The position numbers and the translations under genes are program-made. Positions 7,716-13,547 of a stretch of 20,594 bases of DNA are shown piece by piece. The stretch is from VAXT01 sp963827725 (GTDB lineage: Bacteria; Actinomycetota; Thermoleophilia; Gaiellales; Gaiellaceae), in assembly GCA_963827725.1 (NCBI GenBank), contig CAWHBM010000005.1, positions 1-20,594 of the forward strand, read 5' to 3'. The notes below the pieces were generated by a model, which was given only the letters and a program-made list of their open reading frames with translations, did not search any database and was not told where the DNA came from. Numbering within the stretch: position 1 is the stretch's first letter; each line of letters starts with the position of its first letter.

Positions 7716-8300
7716 ATGCGGAAGCTTCAGAGCCAGGGCGTCCACCACGTCACGATCGTCGGGGCGAACCGGCAGACGTCGATCGACTTCTGGGAGGGAG
7801 TGCTCGGCATGCCCTTCGTCTTCGAGCAGCCCAACCTCGACAACGAGTTCGAGAGCCATCTCTACTTCGATCCGGGCGACGGTCGCCTGATCACCGTCTT
7901 CACCAACGAGGATCGTGTCCCCGACGCGACGCGAACCTCGACGGATCAAGGCTGTGTGCATCACATCGCCTTCGCGCTCTCGCAGGCCTTCTTCAGCCAG
8001 GCGGTGGAGCGCCTCGACGAGCGTGGGATCCGCCACAGCGGCGTCAAGGACCGTGGCTTCATGGACTCGATCTACTTCGAGGATCCGCTCGGTCTCCTGA
8101 TCGAGCTCTCGTCGTACCGCTTCGAGCCCCCGGCCGGCTTCACGCACCCCGACGTTCTGCTCCAGGCGCACAAGATCCGCGCCGAGCGAGGCGACTACAA
8201 CATCGCGGAGGTCCATCTCGCCGATGCCATCGAGGAGCTCGTCAGGCGATCGCGAGCTTCGCTCTCGGATGATCGATCGCCGAAGAATCCGTACCGCTAG
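7716..8300 (+). CDS. VOC-superfamily (glyoxalase/ring-cleavage dioxygenase fold) protein
   Basis: A 194-residue protein with paired beta-alpha-beta-beta-beta modules of the vicinal-oxygen-chelate fold. The first module starts VHHVTIVGANRQTSIDFW, the second CVHHIAFAL, and the final strand DPLGLLIELSSYRF supplies the usual Glu (Glu130). His10/11, His82/83 and Glu130 could bind a divalent metal. A tail of about 55 residues after the fold (from GFTHPDVLL) is not part of the standard domain. It could be a dioxygenase, isomerase or glutathione/thiol lyase; adjacency to a GST and a CoA ligase favours a catabolic step. It starts five bases after the ligase stop. Confidence 0.85.
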   Translation: MRKLQSQGVHHVTIVGANRQTSIDFWEGVLGMPFVFEQPNLDNEFESHLYFDPGDGRLITVFTNEDRVPDATRTSTDQGCVHHIAFALSQAFFSQAVERLDERGIRHSGVKDRGFMDSIYFEDPLGLLIELSSYRFEPPAGFTHPDVLLQAHKIRAERGDYNIAEVHLADAIEELVRRSRASLSDDRSPKNPYR

Positions 8301-8314
8301 AGATCGGAGGAGAC

Positions 8315-9012
8315 ATGGCTGCACCTGCAAACACGCTGAGCATCCTGAAGCCGAGCGTCAACAACCTGACAGCCCGGATCTTCGTTCGGGCCGCCGGGCT
8401 CGAGTTCGAGGAGCTGGACGTGTGGGGGAAGAAGAGCACCCCCGAGTTCCTGGCGAGGACCCGGCCGACCTGACGCCGCTGCTCGAGGAGGACGGCCTGC
8501 CGCGGGGAGCGCTCTGGGAGAGCTGCGCGATCATGCAGTACCTCTGCAACAAGCACGGCCTCGACCAGTTCTACCCCACGGACCCGGCCGAGCGAGCCAT
8601 GGTCGACAGCGCGATGTTCTACCTGATCGGCACGTTCTATCCCCTCCTCGCGCGGGCGACCTATCCGACGCTCGGCTTCGGTCAGTACGCGGGCGAGGTC
8701 GCCACCTCCGACGCGGACGACGAGATGAAGGCCAAGGCGCAGAAGGACGCCGAGGAGGCGCTCGCCGGGCCCCTCGAGGTCTACAACGTGTTCTTCCTGG
8801 CCGGACGGCCCTTCATCGGCGGCGACAACCCCTCGATCGCGGACATGCGCCTGTCGGCGACGCTCGAGTTCCTGCGCGCGGTCGACTACGAGTTCCCGGC
8901 CTGGGCCGAGGAGTACATGGCCCGGATGGAGGAGACCCTGGGCGACGCCTACTCGGAGCCGGTGGCGGACGTGCGCGGCTACGTCGACTACGTGAAGTCG
9001 CAGCCTGCGTGA
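8315..9012 (+). pseudogene. Glutathione S-transferase family gene with a one-base frameshift
   Basis: A strong GGAGGAG (8306-8312) precedes ATG 8315. The frame reads 52 residues of a thioredoxin-fold GST N-terminus (NTLSILKPSVNNLTARIFVR, then TPEFLA) and stops at 8471-8473. The rest continues in the neighbouring frame from about 8455 (EDPADLTPLLEEDGLPRG) through WESCAIMQYL (the Glu-Ser glutathione-binding signature) to the all-alpha domain, ending at 9012. Adding one base near 8440-8457 restores a continuous GST of about 232 residues, the normal length. The second part shows no decay, so a sequencing error or a very recent mutation is likely. It may act on a thiol conjugate in this pathway. 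The stop overlaps the next GTG. Confidence 0.85.
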
Positions 9013-10043
9013 CGCCCGACGTCCTGGCGACGACGATCGTCGGCAGCTACCCGCAGCCCGACTGGCTGATCGACCGGGAGCGGCTCGGGGCGCGGCTGCC
9101 GCCGCGCGTGCGAGCGCGTGAGCTCTGGCGAGTTCCGGAGCCGCTCCTCGAAGAGGCCCAGAACGACGCGACGCGCCTTGCCGTCCACGACATGGAGCGG
9201 GCCGGCGTGGACGTGCTCACCGACGGCGAGATGCGCAGGGAGAGCTATTCGAATCGATTCGCGACCGCGCTCGAGGGCGTCGACCTCGACAATCCAGGCG
9301 TCGCGCTCGATCGCACCGGCCACGAGAACCCGGTGCCGAGAGTCGTCGGCCCGATCCGCCGCTCCCAACCGGTCGAGGTCGGCGATGTCGAGTTCCTGCG
9401 AACGCTCACCGACCGTCGCATCAAGATCACCGTTCCCGGGCCGTTCACGATGGCACAGCAGGCCCAGAACGACCACTACGCCGACGAGCGGAGCCTCGCG
9501 CTCGCCTACGCGGACGCCGTCAACGAAGAGCTGCGGGACCTCAAGGCAGCCGGCGCCGACGTCGTGCAGATCGACGAGCCATATCTCCAGGCCCGCCCCG
9601 AGCCGGCGCGAGAGTATGCCCTCGACGCAATCAACCGGGCGCTCGAGGGGATCGAGGGCGACACGGTTCTTCACACGTGTTTCGGCTACGCGCACATCGT
9701 CAAGAAGCGGCTCACCGGCTACCCGTTCCTGCGGGAGCTCGACGACTGCGCTGCGACCCACATCTCGCTCGAGGCCGCGCAGCCGAATCTCGATCCGAGC
9801 GTGCTGGGCGACGTCTCCGACAAGGTGATCGTCCTGGGAGTTCTCGACCTGGGCTCGAGCGAGGTCGAGACGCCCGAGGTCGTCGCTGACCGGATCCGAC
9901 GGGCCCTCGCGGTGGTGGGGCCGGAAAGGCTCGTCGTCGCGCCGGATTGCGGGATGAAGTACCTCCCGCGCGACCGGGCATTCCGCAAGCTCGAGGCGAT
10001 GGTCGCCGGCACCCGCATCGTCAGGGAAGCGCTTCGCCGCTGA
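9009..10043 (+). CDS. MetE-like zinc methyl/alkyl-transferase (short, C-terminal-domain type)
   Basis: A 344-residue protein matching only the catalytic C-terminal barrel of cobalamin-independent methionine synthase, the length seen in archaeal-type MetE and in epoxyalkane:coenzyme M transferases. Zinc ligands are His222 and Cys224 (HTCFGYAH), Glu255 (ISLEAAQ) and Cys314 (APDCGMKYL). VQIDEPYLQ (Asp189) lies where MetE binds the substrate amine. The opening TTIVGSYPQPDWL is typical of the stand-alone family. It transfers a one-carbon or alkyl group to or from a thiol; methionine synthesis is possible, but its place at the end of a catabolic operon next to a GST suggests another thiol substrate. 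The GTG start overlaps the GST stop by four bases (GTGA). Confidence 0.87.
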   Translation: MTPDVLATTIVGSYPQPDWLIDRERLGARLPPRVRARELWRVPEPLLEEAQNDATRLAVHDMERAGVDVLTDGEMRRESYSNRFATALEGVDLDNPGVALDRTGHENPVPRVVGPIRRSQPVEVGDVEFLRTLTDRRIKITVPGPFTMAQQAQNDHYADERSLALAYADAVNEELRDLKAAGADVVQIDEPYLQARPEPAREYALDAINRALEGIEGDTVLHTCFGYAHIVKKRLTGYPFLRELDDCAATHISLEAAQPNLDPSVLGDVSDKVIVLGVLDLGSSEVETPEVVADRIRRALAVVGPERLVVAPDCGMKYLPRDRAFRKLEAMVAGTRIVREALRR

Positions 10044-10046
10044 AGC

Positions 10047-10065
10047 GCCGGGAGCCCTCCGGCTC
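10047..10065. terminator. Weak hairpin between convergent genes
   Basis: GCCGG (10047-10051) and CCGGC (10059-10063) can pair, as can GAGCC/GGCTC (10052-10065). It lies between the converging ends of the MetE-like and GNAT genes. No T-run follows, so it is only a candidate. Confidence 0.25.
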
Positions 10066-10072
10066 GTTGGCA

Positions 10073-10639
10073 TTACCAGAGCGTGTCGATCTCGCCTGGG
10101 TAGAGCTCGATCCGGGCGCCGACGAACGTCCCCGCGGCCTCTCGCGCCTTCCGGGAGAAGAAGCATGCCATCACGATCTTGGCGAGCACGTCGCTCGGGA
10201 ACGGCGCGTCCGGCGTTCCTCCAACGAGCACACTGCCGGTGAGCGCTTGCCACCCGGCCCGCTCGTAGAAGGCCTGGAGCGGGTGGTCGCACGTGAAGAT
10301 TCCCAGGTCGGCGCCCCCCGCGGCCATGGCTTCACGCGCCGCCTCGACCAGCCGATGACCGTAGCCCCTGCCGCGACGTGTCGGGTCGGACACGACAGTG
10401 CTCAGCCCGCTCGCTGCATACAGCGCACCGCGGTGGCCGATCAGCTTGGAGAGGATGTCGAGCGCTGCGAGAACGCGGCCGTCCTCGACCAGCAGCATCG
10501 ACCGCGGTCGCAACGCCGGGTCGTGCTTTGTGCCCGCACTGGTCGGCCCGTCGGAAGGCCACGCCAGCTCCTGAAGAGCGACCACCTGGAGCCGAAGGTC
10601 GAGCGGGACGTCGACTTCGGGGCAGGCGACGATCTGCAT
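10073..10639 (-). CDS. GNAT-family N-acetyltransferase
   Basis: A 188-residue acetyltransferase. The CoA pyrophosphate-binding motif A is VVSDPTRRGRGYGHRLVEAA (Arg/Gly-rich loop RRGRGYG, residues 88-94), and motif B is PLQAFYERAGWQ. The C-terminal part, ending IELYPGEIDTLW, is laid out like aminoglycoside 2'-N-acetyltransferases, but I cannot show that substrate, and simple GNAT is the safe call. The ATG at 10639 has no clear ribosome-binding site. It converges with the operon to its left (29 bases between stops) and diverges from the 98-residue gene to its right. Confidence 0.85.
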   Translation of the reverse strand: MQIVACPEVDVPLDLRLQVVALQELAWPSDGPTSAGTKHDPALRPRSMLLVEDGRVLAALDILSKLIGHRGALYAASGLSTVVSDPTRRGRGYGHRLVEAAREAMAAGGADLGIFTCDHPLQAFYERAGWQALTGSVLVGGTPDAPFPSDVLAKIVMACFFSRKAREAAGTFVGARIELYPGEIDTLW

Positions 10640-10735
10640 CGGAGGTCATTGTCGTGGGCGGGCCAACAATCCGCGGTAGAACTCTGCGCTCCGGCGCGCA
10701 ACAATCATCTGGGGAAACGACGATGGGGGGATGCG

Positions 10736-11032
10736 ATGGCTGATCGAGTGGAGTTGCTCGGCCTCGACGACGAGGCGCTGATCCGTCGCGTCTTCGACCT
10801 CGTCGGTGACGTCGAGGACGAGGAGCTCCGGGACCGGCTCTTCGCAGTGACGGAGGAGGTCTTCGAACGGACCTGTGCCGAGGGCTACCGCCGCATGCTC
10901 ATCGCCGAGGTCGAGGCCGACGAGGAGTACGACGACCACGCGATGCTGCTCCGCGAGCTCGACACCCTCCTGGGGGCGATAGAGGCGCGTGCCGGCTTCC
11001 GACCGCTGGCGCAGGAGCTCGCCCGCGACTAG
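10736..11032 (+). CDS. Small acidic helical protein, function unknown
   Basis: A 98-residue protein with no recognised domain. It is rich in Glu, Asp, Leu and Arg, with few prolines (one, near the end), and predicted almost entirely alpha-helical (for example DEALIRRVFDLVGDVEDEEL and HAMLLRELDTLLGAIEARAG), like a small helical bundle or dimerising regulator. GGGGGG six to twelve bases before ATG 10736 serves as ribosome-binding site; the frame is open for much longer upstream, but that part runs antisense to the GNAT gene and is not believable as coding. It lies divergent to the GNAT gene and about 100 bases before the tRNA gene. Confidence 0.65.
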   Translation: MADRVELLGLDDEALIRRVFDLVGDVEDEELRDRLFAVTEEVFERTCAEGYRRMLIAEVEADEEYDDHAMLLRELDTLLGAIEARAGFRPLAQELARD

Positions 11033-11116
11033 AAGTCGTTCCGGCCCCGGCCCGTTGCACGGGCTCCGACTCGGCGTCGACCCGCTCCGTTTCCTGGTCG
11101 GCGCGCGTTCGTTCGC

Positions 11117-11122
11117 TAGACT
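11117..11122 (+). promoter_or_regulatory. -10 box of the tRNA-Val gene
   Basis: TAGACT ends 11 bases before the first base of the mature tRNA (11134), and TTCCTG at 11091 is a poor, over-spaced -35. The hexamer fits the TAGNNT pattern of other promoters in this window. Confidence 0.4.
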
Positions 11123-11133
11123 GAGCGCCCCTA

Positions 11134-11206
11134 GGGCGGTTAGCTCAGTTGGGAGAGCACCAGCTCGACAAGCTGGGGGTCACTGGTTCGAGCCCAGTAC
11201 CGCCCA
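11134..11206 (+). tRNA. tRNA-Val (anticodon GAC)
   Basis: A 73-base cloverleaf. Acceptor GGGCGGT pairs with ACCGCCC, with A as discriminator; D stem GCTC/GAGC; anticodon stem CCAGC/GCTGG around the loop TCGACAA; variable GGGTC; T arm ACTGG-TTCGAGC-CCAGT. By standard numbering bases 34-36 are GAC, which reads valine codons GUC/GUU. CCA is not encoded (CCT follows). Odd feature: base 33, almost always U, is C here. A decayed second copy of the 3' half lies at 11934-11975. Confidence 0.9.
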
Positions 11207-11209
11207 CCT
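11165..11209 (+). repeat. Direct repeat, copy 1 (tRNA 3' half)
   Basis: The segment from the anticodon loop to just past the tRNA end recurs at 11934-11978. The first 20 bases are identical, then a few scattered mismatches occur in the T arm, then ACCGCCCACCT is identical again. Repeats of a tRNA 3' end are typical products of site-specific integration. Confidence 0.75.
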
Positions 11210-11215
11210 CGGAAG

Positions 11216-11242
11216 CCCCCGCATATCGGGGGTTTTCGTTTT
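11216..11242 (+). terminator. Rho-independent terminator of the tRNA gene
   Basis: CCCCCG (11216-11221), loop CATAT, CGGGGG (11227-11232), followed by TTTTCGTTTT. A textbook intrinsic terminator ten bases after the mature tRNA end. Confidence 0.85.
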
Positions 11243-11308
11243 CCTAGTAGGCACCGGGGGAAGGGCTTTGGCTCCTCTTGGCTACAACGCCTGTTGCGCG
11301 CACGCTTA

Positions 11309-11731
11309 TCAGCTCGGCCGACTGGCCTTGTCGGGCCCTCCGAGCTCAAAGCGACCCGTGGCGTCACGATCGCGGTCGTATCGTCGCTTGAGCGGAAACG
11401 GCGGCAACCAGGACTCGCGACGGACGATCCAGCCTTCGTAGGTTGGCATCAGTTGGTCAGGGGCATCCAGGGATCCAAGGTTCACTTCGATCTCGTCTGC
11501 GCTGCGTGCGAAAACGGAGGAGCCGCAGCGGGGACAGAAAAACCGCCCGACGTAGTCGCGTGTTTCGCCATCGATCGTCACCGCATCCTGAGGGAACACC
11601 GCGGAAGCGTGAAAAAGGGCCCCATGATGCTTGCGGCAGTCGAGACAGTGACAAATGCCGACCCGGTATGGGAGTCCCGACGCCACAATTCGGACGTTGC
11701 CGCACAGGCAACCGCCGGTGAATCGGTCCAT
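11309..11731 (-). CDS. GFA-family zinc protein (glutathione-dependent formaldehyde-activating-like)
   Basis: A 140-residue GFA/CENP-V-fold protein. Zinc ligands are visible as Cys8/Cys10 (GGCLCGNVR), Cys27/Cys29/Cys32 (CHCLDCRKHHG) and Cys66/Cys69 (FFCPRCGSS), the complete family pattern. Its original role, binding S-hydroxymethylglutathione, is disputed and most members are uncharacterised. A GGAGGAG ribosome-binding site lies shortly before ATG 11731. The gene sits alone between the intact tRNA and the tRNA relic and looks less GC-rich than its neighbours, consistent with gain by transfer (inference). Confidence 0.88.
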   Translation of the reverse strand: MDRFTGGCLCGNVRIVASGLPYRVGICHCLDCRKHHGALFHASAVFPQDAVTIDGETRDYVGRFFCPRCGSSVFARSADEIEVNLGSLDAPDQLMPTYEGWIVRRESWLPPFPLKRRYDRDRDATGRFELGGPDKASRPS

Positions 11732-11933
11732 GCTGCGTCTCCTCCAAAATCAAGCGGTCGGAATCGATACTAACGGAGCTTGGGCCTCAGATCGCCGAGG
11801 CTCCCCGACCCGCCGTGATCGAAGCGTGGCCCGCCGTCGAGCGTGAGCTAGAGGCACTCGCCGCCGTGATCGCAGACCTCCGCGACGCGAGGAACGTCGC
11901 CGCGCCCGCCCGCCCGTACACGGTTGGACCGTT

Positions 11934-11975
11934 TCGACAAGCTGGGGGTCACTCGATCGAGCGCAGTACCGCCCA
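11934..11975 (+). pseudogene. Decayed 3' half of a tRNA-Val gene (repeat copy 2)
   Basis: TCGACAAGCTGGGGGTCACT at 11934-11953 is identical to the tRNA at 11165-11184, followed by a mutated T arm (CGATCGAGCGCAG against GGTTCGAGCCCAG) and an intact ACCGCCCA end. No D arm or 5' acceptor strand precedes it, and the T stem no longer pairs, so it cannot be a functional tRNA. Like the intact copy, it is followed by a terminator hairpin, so the duplication covered the tRNA end plus terminator. Confidence 0.8.
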
Positions 11976-11985
11976 CCTAGAAAAG

Positions 11986-12006
11986 CCCCGCACAAACGGG
12001 GTGTTT
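11986..12006 (+). terminator. Terminator hairpin after the tRNA relic
   Basis: CCCCG (11986-11990), loop CACAAA, CGGGG (11997-12001), then TGTTT. A diverged version of the terminator at 11216. Confidence 0.5.
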
Positions 12007-12014
12007 CTCGAGGT

Positions 12015-12333
12015 CTACGCGGCGCGCTCGCTGATGTCCACGAGGTAGGCCGCCTGGAGCAGGCGCTCGAGGCGGCGGGCGTCGGCCAGGCCGACCTTCT
12101 TGCTGAGGAGCACCCCGAGCTCGTACGGATAGGCGAGCTGCGCGCGGTAGCCGGCGGAGTGGGGGAGGACGCGGCCCCAGAGCTGCACCCGGCCGAGCAC
12201 GATCGGGTTCGGCACGGCGGCCTGGGCCCACCCGGCCCATTCGAGCACTGCCTCGCGCGTCGTCACCGCGTAGATCCCGCAGCCGCAGCCGGGCTCCGGC
12301 TGCGACGAGGCGCTGCGGCGAGCCTGATCCCGT
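12015..12333 (-). pseudogene. N-terminally truncated gene, function unknown
   Basis: The minus-strand frame ends with TAG-complement at 12015. From about 12300 it reads like real protein: CGCGIYAVTTREAVLEWAG, then VLGRVQLWGRVLPHSAGYRA and YPYELGVLL. I recall similar GCGIYA...GxVxLWGxV segments at the C-terminal side of longer actinobacterial proteins of unknown function, so the front half seems missing. No start codon with a ribosome-binding site exists between the conserved part and the stop of the gene upstream at 12334; the frame stays open to 12476 only by running through that gene. It lies beside the tRNA relic, so it was perhaps cut by the same rearrangement. Confidence 0.5.
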
Positions 12334-12660
12334 TTAGGCGCTGAGTCGGCGCAGACGTCCCAGCGACTCCACAACGGAGGGCGGTCCGTCTTCGTAGTAC
12401 GTGGCCCCTGCCTTGATCGAGTCGGGGCTTGTTTCGTCCTCATGCCAGCGGGTGAGCTCGACCACATCGTTCCCAACCACGAGCATCATCACCTTGATGT
12501 CGGGGTGCTGGACGGGCACGCCAATGCGGACGTCCGCGTAGGGCAGGTCCATTGCATCGATCTGGACCACCCATCGGAGCGTCTCGCCGTCATCGAGCAC
12601 GTGCGGGCGAACGGTGAGGCTCGCCTCCTCGCCATAGCGGGCGATGAGCTGTTCCAGCAT
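12334..12660 (-). CDS. Hypothetical protein (108 aa)
   Basis: An unrecognised 108-residue protein starting MLEQLIARYGEEASLTVRPH. It has an alternating strand pattern (LRWVVQIDAMDL, VMMLVVGNDVVELTRW) ending in a short helix (SVVESLGRLRRL), suggesting a small alpha/beta protein with no catalytic motif that I know. The frame is open upstream to 13176, but that extension is Ser/Arg-rich, antisense to another gene and not believable. The Shine-Dalgarno sequence is weak. The gene diverges from the 128-residue gene, with a 244-base gap (12661-12904) in which I see no other feature. Confidence 0.5.
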   Translation of the reverse strand: MLEQLIARYGEEASLTVRPHVLDDGETLRWVVQIDAMDLPYADVRIGVPVQHPDIKVMMLVVGNDVVELTRWHEDETSPDSIKAGATYYEDGPPSVVESLGRLRRLSA

Positions 12661-12904
12661 CCTTGTGGAACGTGGAGAGTAAACCGCAGGCAGGCAGCGC
12701 GCCGCGCTCTGCGGCGGGTCAGGTTCCCACGTCCCGTCGAAGTGCGCAGCTTGGACAGTGCGACTAGCCTGGGTCTCGACGGCTCTTGATCGTAGCCCAC
12801 GTCTAAGGTGCACCAGGATCCAAGGTCGGGAAAGCGAGGGAGTGTCAGAGATCGATCGATGCCGGACCGCGAATCCCCAATAGCACTCCTCGGGAGGTCG
12901 GAGC

Positions 12905-13291
12905 ATGCAGGGTGACCTACAGGTCCAGCTGGTCGAGCTCTGTGAGCGGCTCGTCGCCGCGACGATCGAAGAGCAACTGGAATGGAATGTTGGCGAGAAG
13001 ACCGCCTTCACTTGCACTCGCCGAAGCGGAACGATCTTAGTAAGGAGCGTAGACGGCAGCGGAGAGCACCCCTTCGAGCTCGCCATCTTCAACACGGACG
13101 GCGTGAAGGTGGAATCCGTCATCTCCGAATCGGTGGGCGAAGAGCGGTCGGCCCCCTGGAACGGCGCGGTGGCCAACCTCTACCAGGCCGCGCGGCGCCA
13201 GGCTCTGCACGCCGACCGTCTCGTCGCCGACCTCCTCGCCGACCTCCCGCCCTCGCAGAGCACGGCTGATGGGACGCCGGACTCCAGATAG
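12905..13291 (+). CDS. Hypothetical protein (128 aa)
   Basis: An unrecognised 128-residue protein. It begins MQGDLQVQLVELCERLVAAT (helical) and continues with strands WNVGEKTAFTC, TILVRSVDG, HPFELAIFN and VKVESVISE, then a C-terminal helix (NLYQAARRQALHADRLVADL) and a short polar tail. The order helix-strands-helix suggests a compact alpha/beta domain; no catalytic motif, signal peptide or membrane segment is visible. A GGGAGG(TC)GGAG sequence precedes the ATG at 12905. It ends seven bases before the -35 box of the sulfoquinovose operon and is probably a separate unit. Confidence 0.65.
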   Translation: MQGDLQVQLVELCERLVAATIEEQLEWNVGEKTAFTCTRRSGTILVRSVDGSGEHPFELAIFNTDGVKVESVISESVGEERSAPWNGAVANLYQAARRQALHADRLVADLLADLPPSQSTADGTPDSR

Positions 13292-13297
13292 AAACAC

Positions 13298-13327
13298 TTG
13301 ACACGTTCGGACATGCCTGTTTAGTCT
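13298..13327 (+). promoter_or_regulatory. Promoter of the sulfoquinovose/polysaccharide operon
   Basis: TTGACA (13298-13303, perfect consensus) and TAGTCT (13322-13327) are 18 bases apart. Transcription would start near 13334, leaving a leader of about 150 bases before the first gene, unusually long for this window. Confidence 0.65.
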
Positions 13328-13353
13328 GCCTGCGGTCGTCAATCGACCCAATC

Positions 13354-13491
13354 GGGAACGGAGGAGCATGCGGCTCTGCGGCATGCGAGGCTGGTGCAGC
13401 CGGGTCTTGCAGCGCTCTCTGACTGAGGGAACGAGGAGCCTGCGCTCCGCCTTCCGGCGGTCATCTTCGGGAACAGGAGGAGGGGCATGCG
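13354..13491 (+). repeat. Leader with three copies of a GGGAAC-GAGGAG motif
   Basis: GGGAACGGAGGAGCATG (13354-13370), GGGAACGAGGAGCCTGCG (13427-13444) and GGGAACAGGAGGAGGGGC plus ATGCG (13469-13491) are three imperfect copies of one ribosome-binding-site-like motif. The third drives the sulfoquinovose synthase start. A hairpin CCGCC-TTCC-GGCGG (about 13448-13460) lies between copies 2 and 3. The arrangement could let upstream initiation or a ligand control translation. Confidence 0.5.
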
Positions 13492-13547
13492 CATCTTCAT
13501 CGCTGGCGTCGATGGATACCTGGGCTGGTCCTTCGCGCAGCACTTAG
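13368..13547 (+). CDS. Possible upstream ORF / leader peptide (59 aa)
   Basis: ATG 13368 has a perfect GGAGGAG five bases upstream, and the frame (MRLCGMRGWCSRVLQRSLTE...) stays open to TAG 13545-13547, overlapping the first 61 bases of the next gene in another frame. Two Cys and several Arg fall in the first 12 residues. The composition is not typical of a folded protein. It is either a regulatory upstream ORF or a chance frame behind a duplicated ribosome-binding site. Confidence 0.3.
   Translation: MRLCGMRGWCSRVLQRSLTEGTRSLRSAFRRSSSGTGGGACASSSLASMDTWAGPSRST

Noticed and set aside
9947..10735. Upstream extension of the 98-residue gene
   Set aside because: The frame is open, but it overlaps the MetE-like gene and is antisense to the GNAT gene; the ATG at 10736 with a G-rich ribosome-binding site explains the start.
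11207..11933. A complete mobile island between the tRNA repeats
   Set aside because: Only the GFA gene is present, with no integrase or transfer gene, so it is reported as a scar rather than as an element.
11815..12048. 77-residue + strand frame spanning the tRNA relic
   Set aside because: It runs through the relic and terminator; the front part (AVERELEALAAVIADLRDA) looks helical and could be a remnant of something, but there is no ribosome-binding site and no recognisable family.
12661..13176. N-terminal extension of the 108-residue minus-strand gene
   Set aside because: Ser/Arg-rich, antisense to the 128-residue gene and crossing its promoter region; not protein-like.
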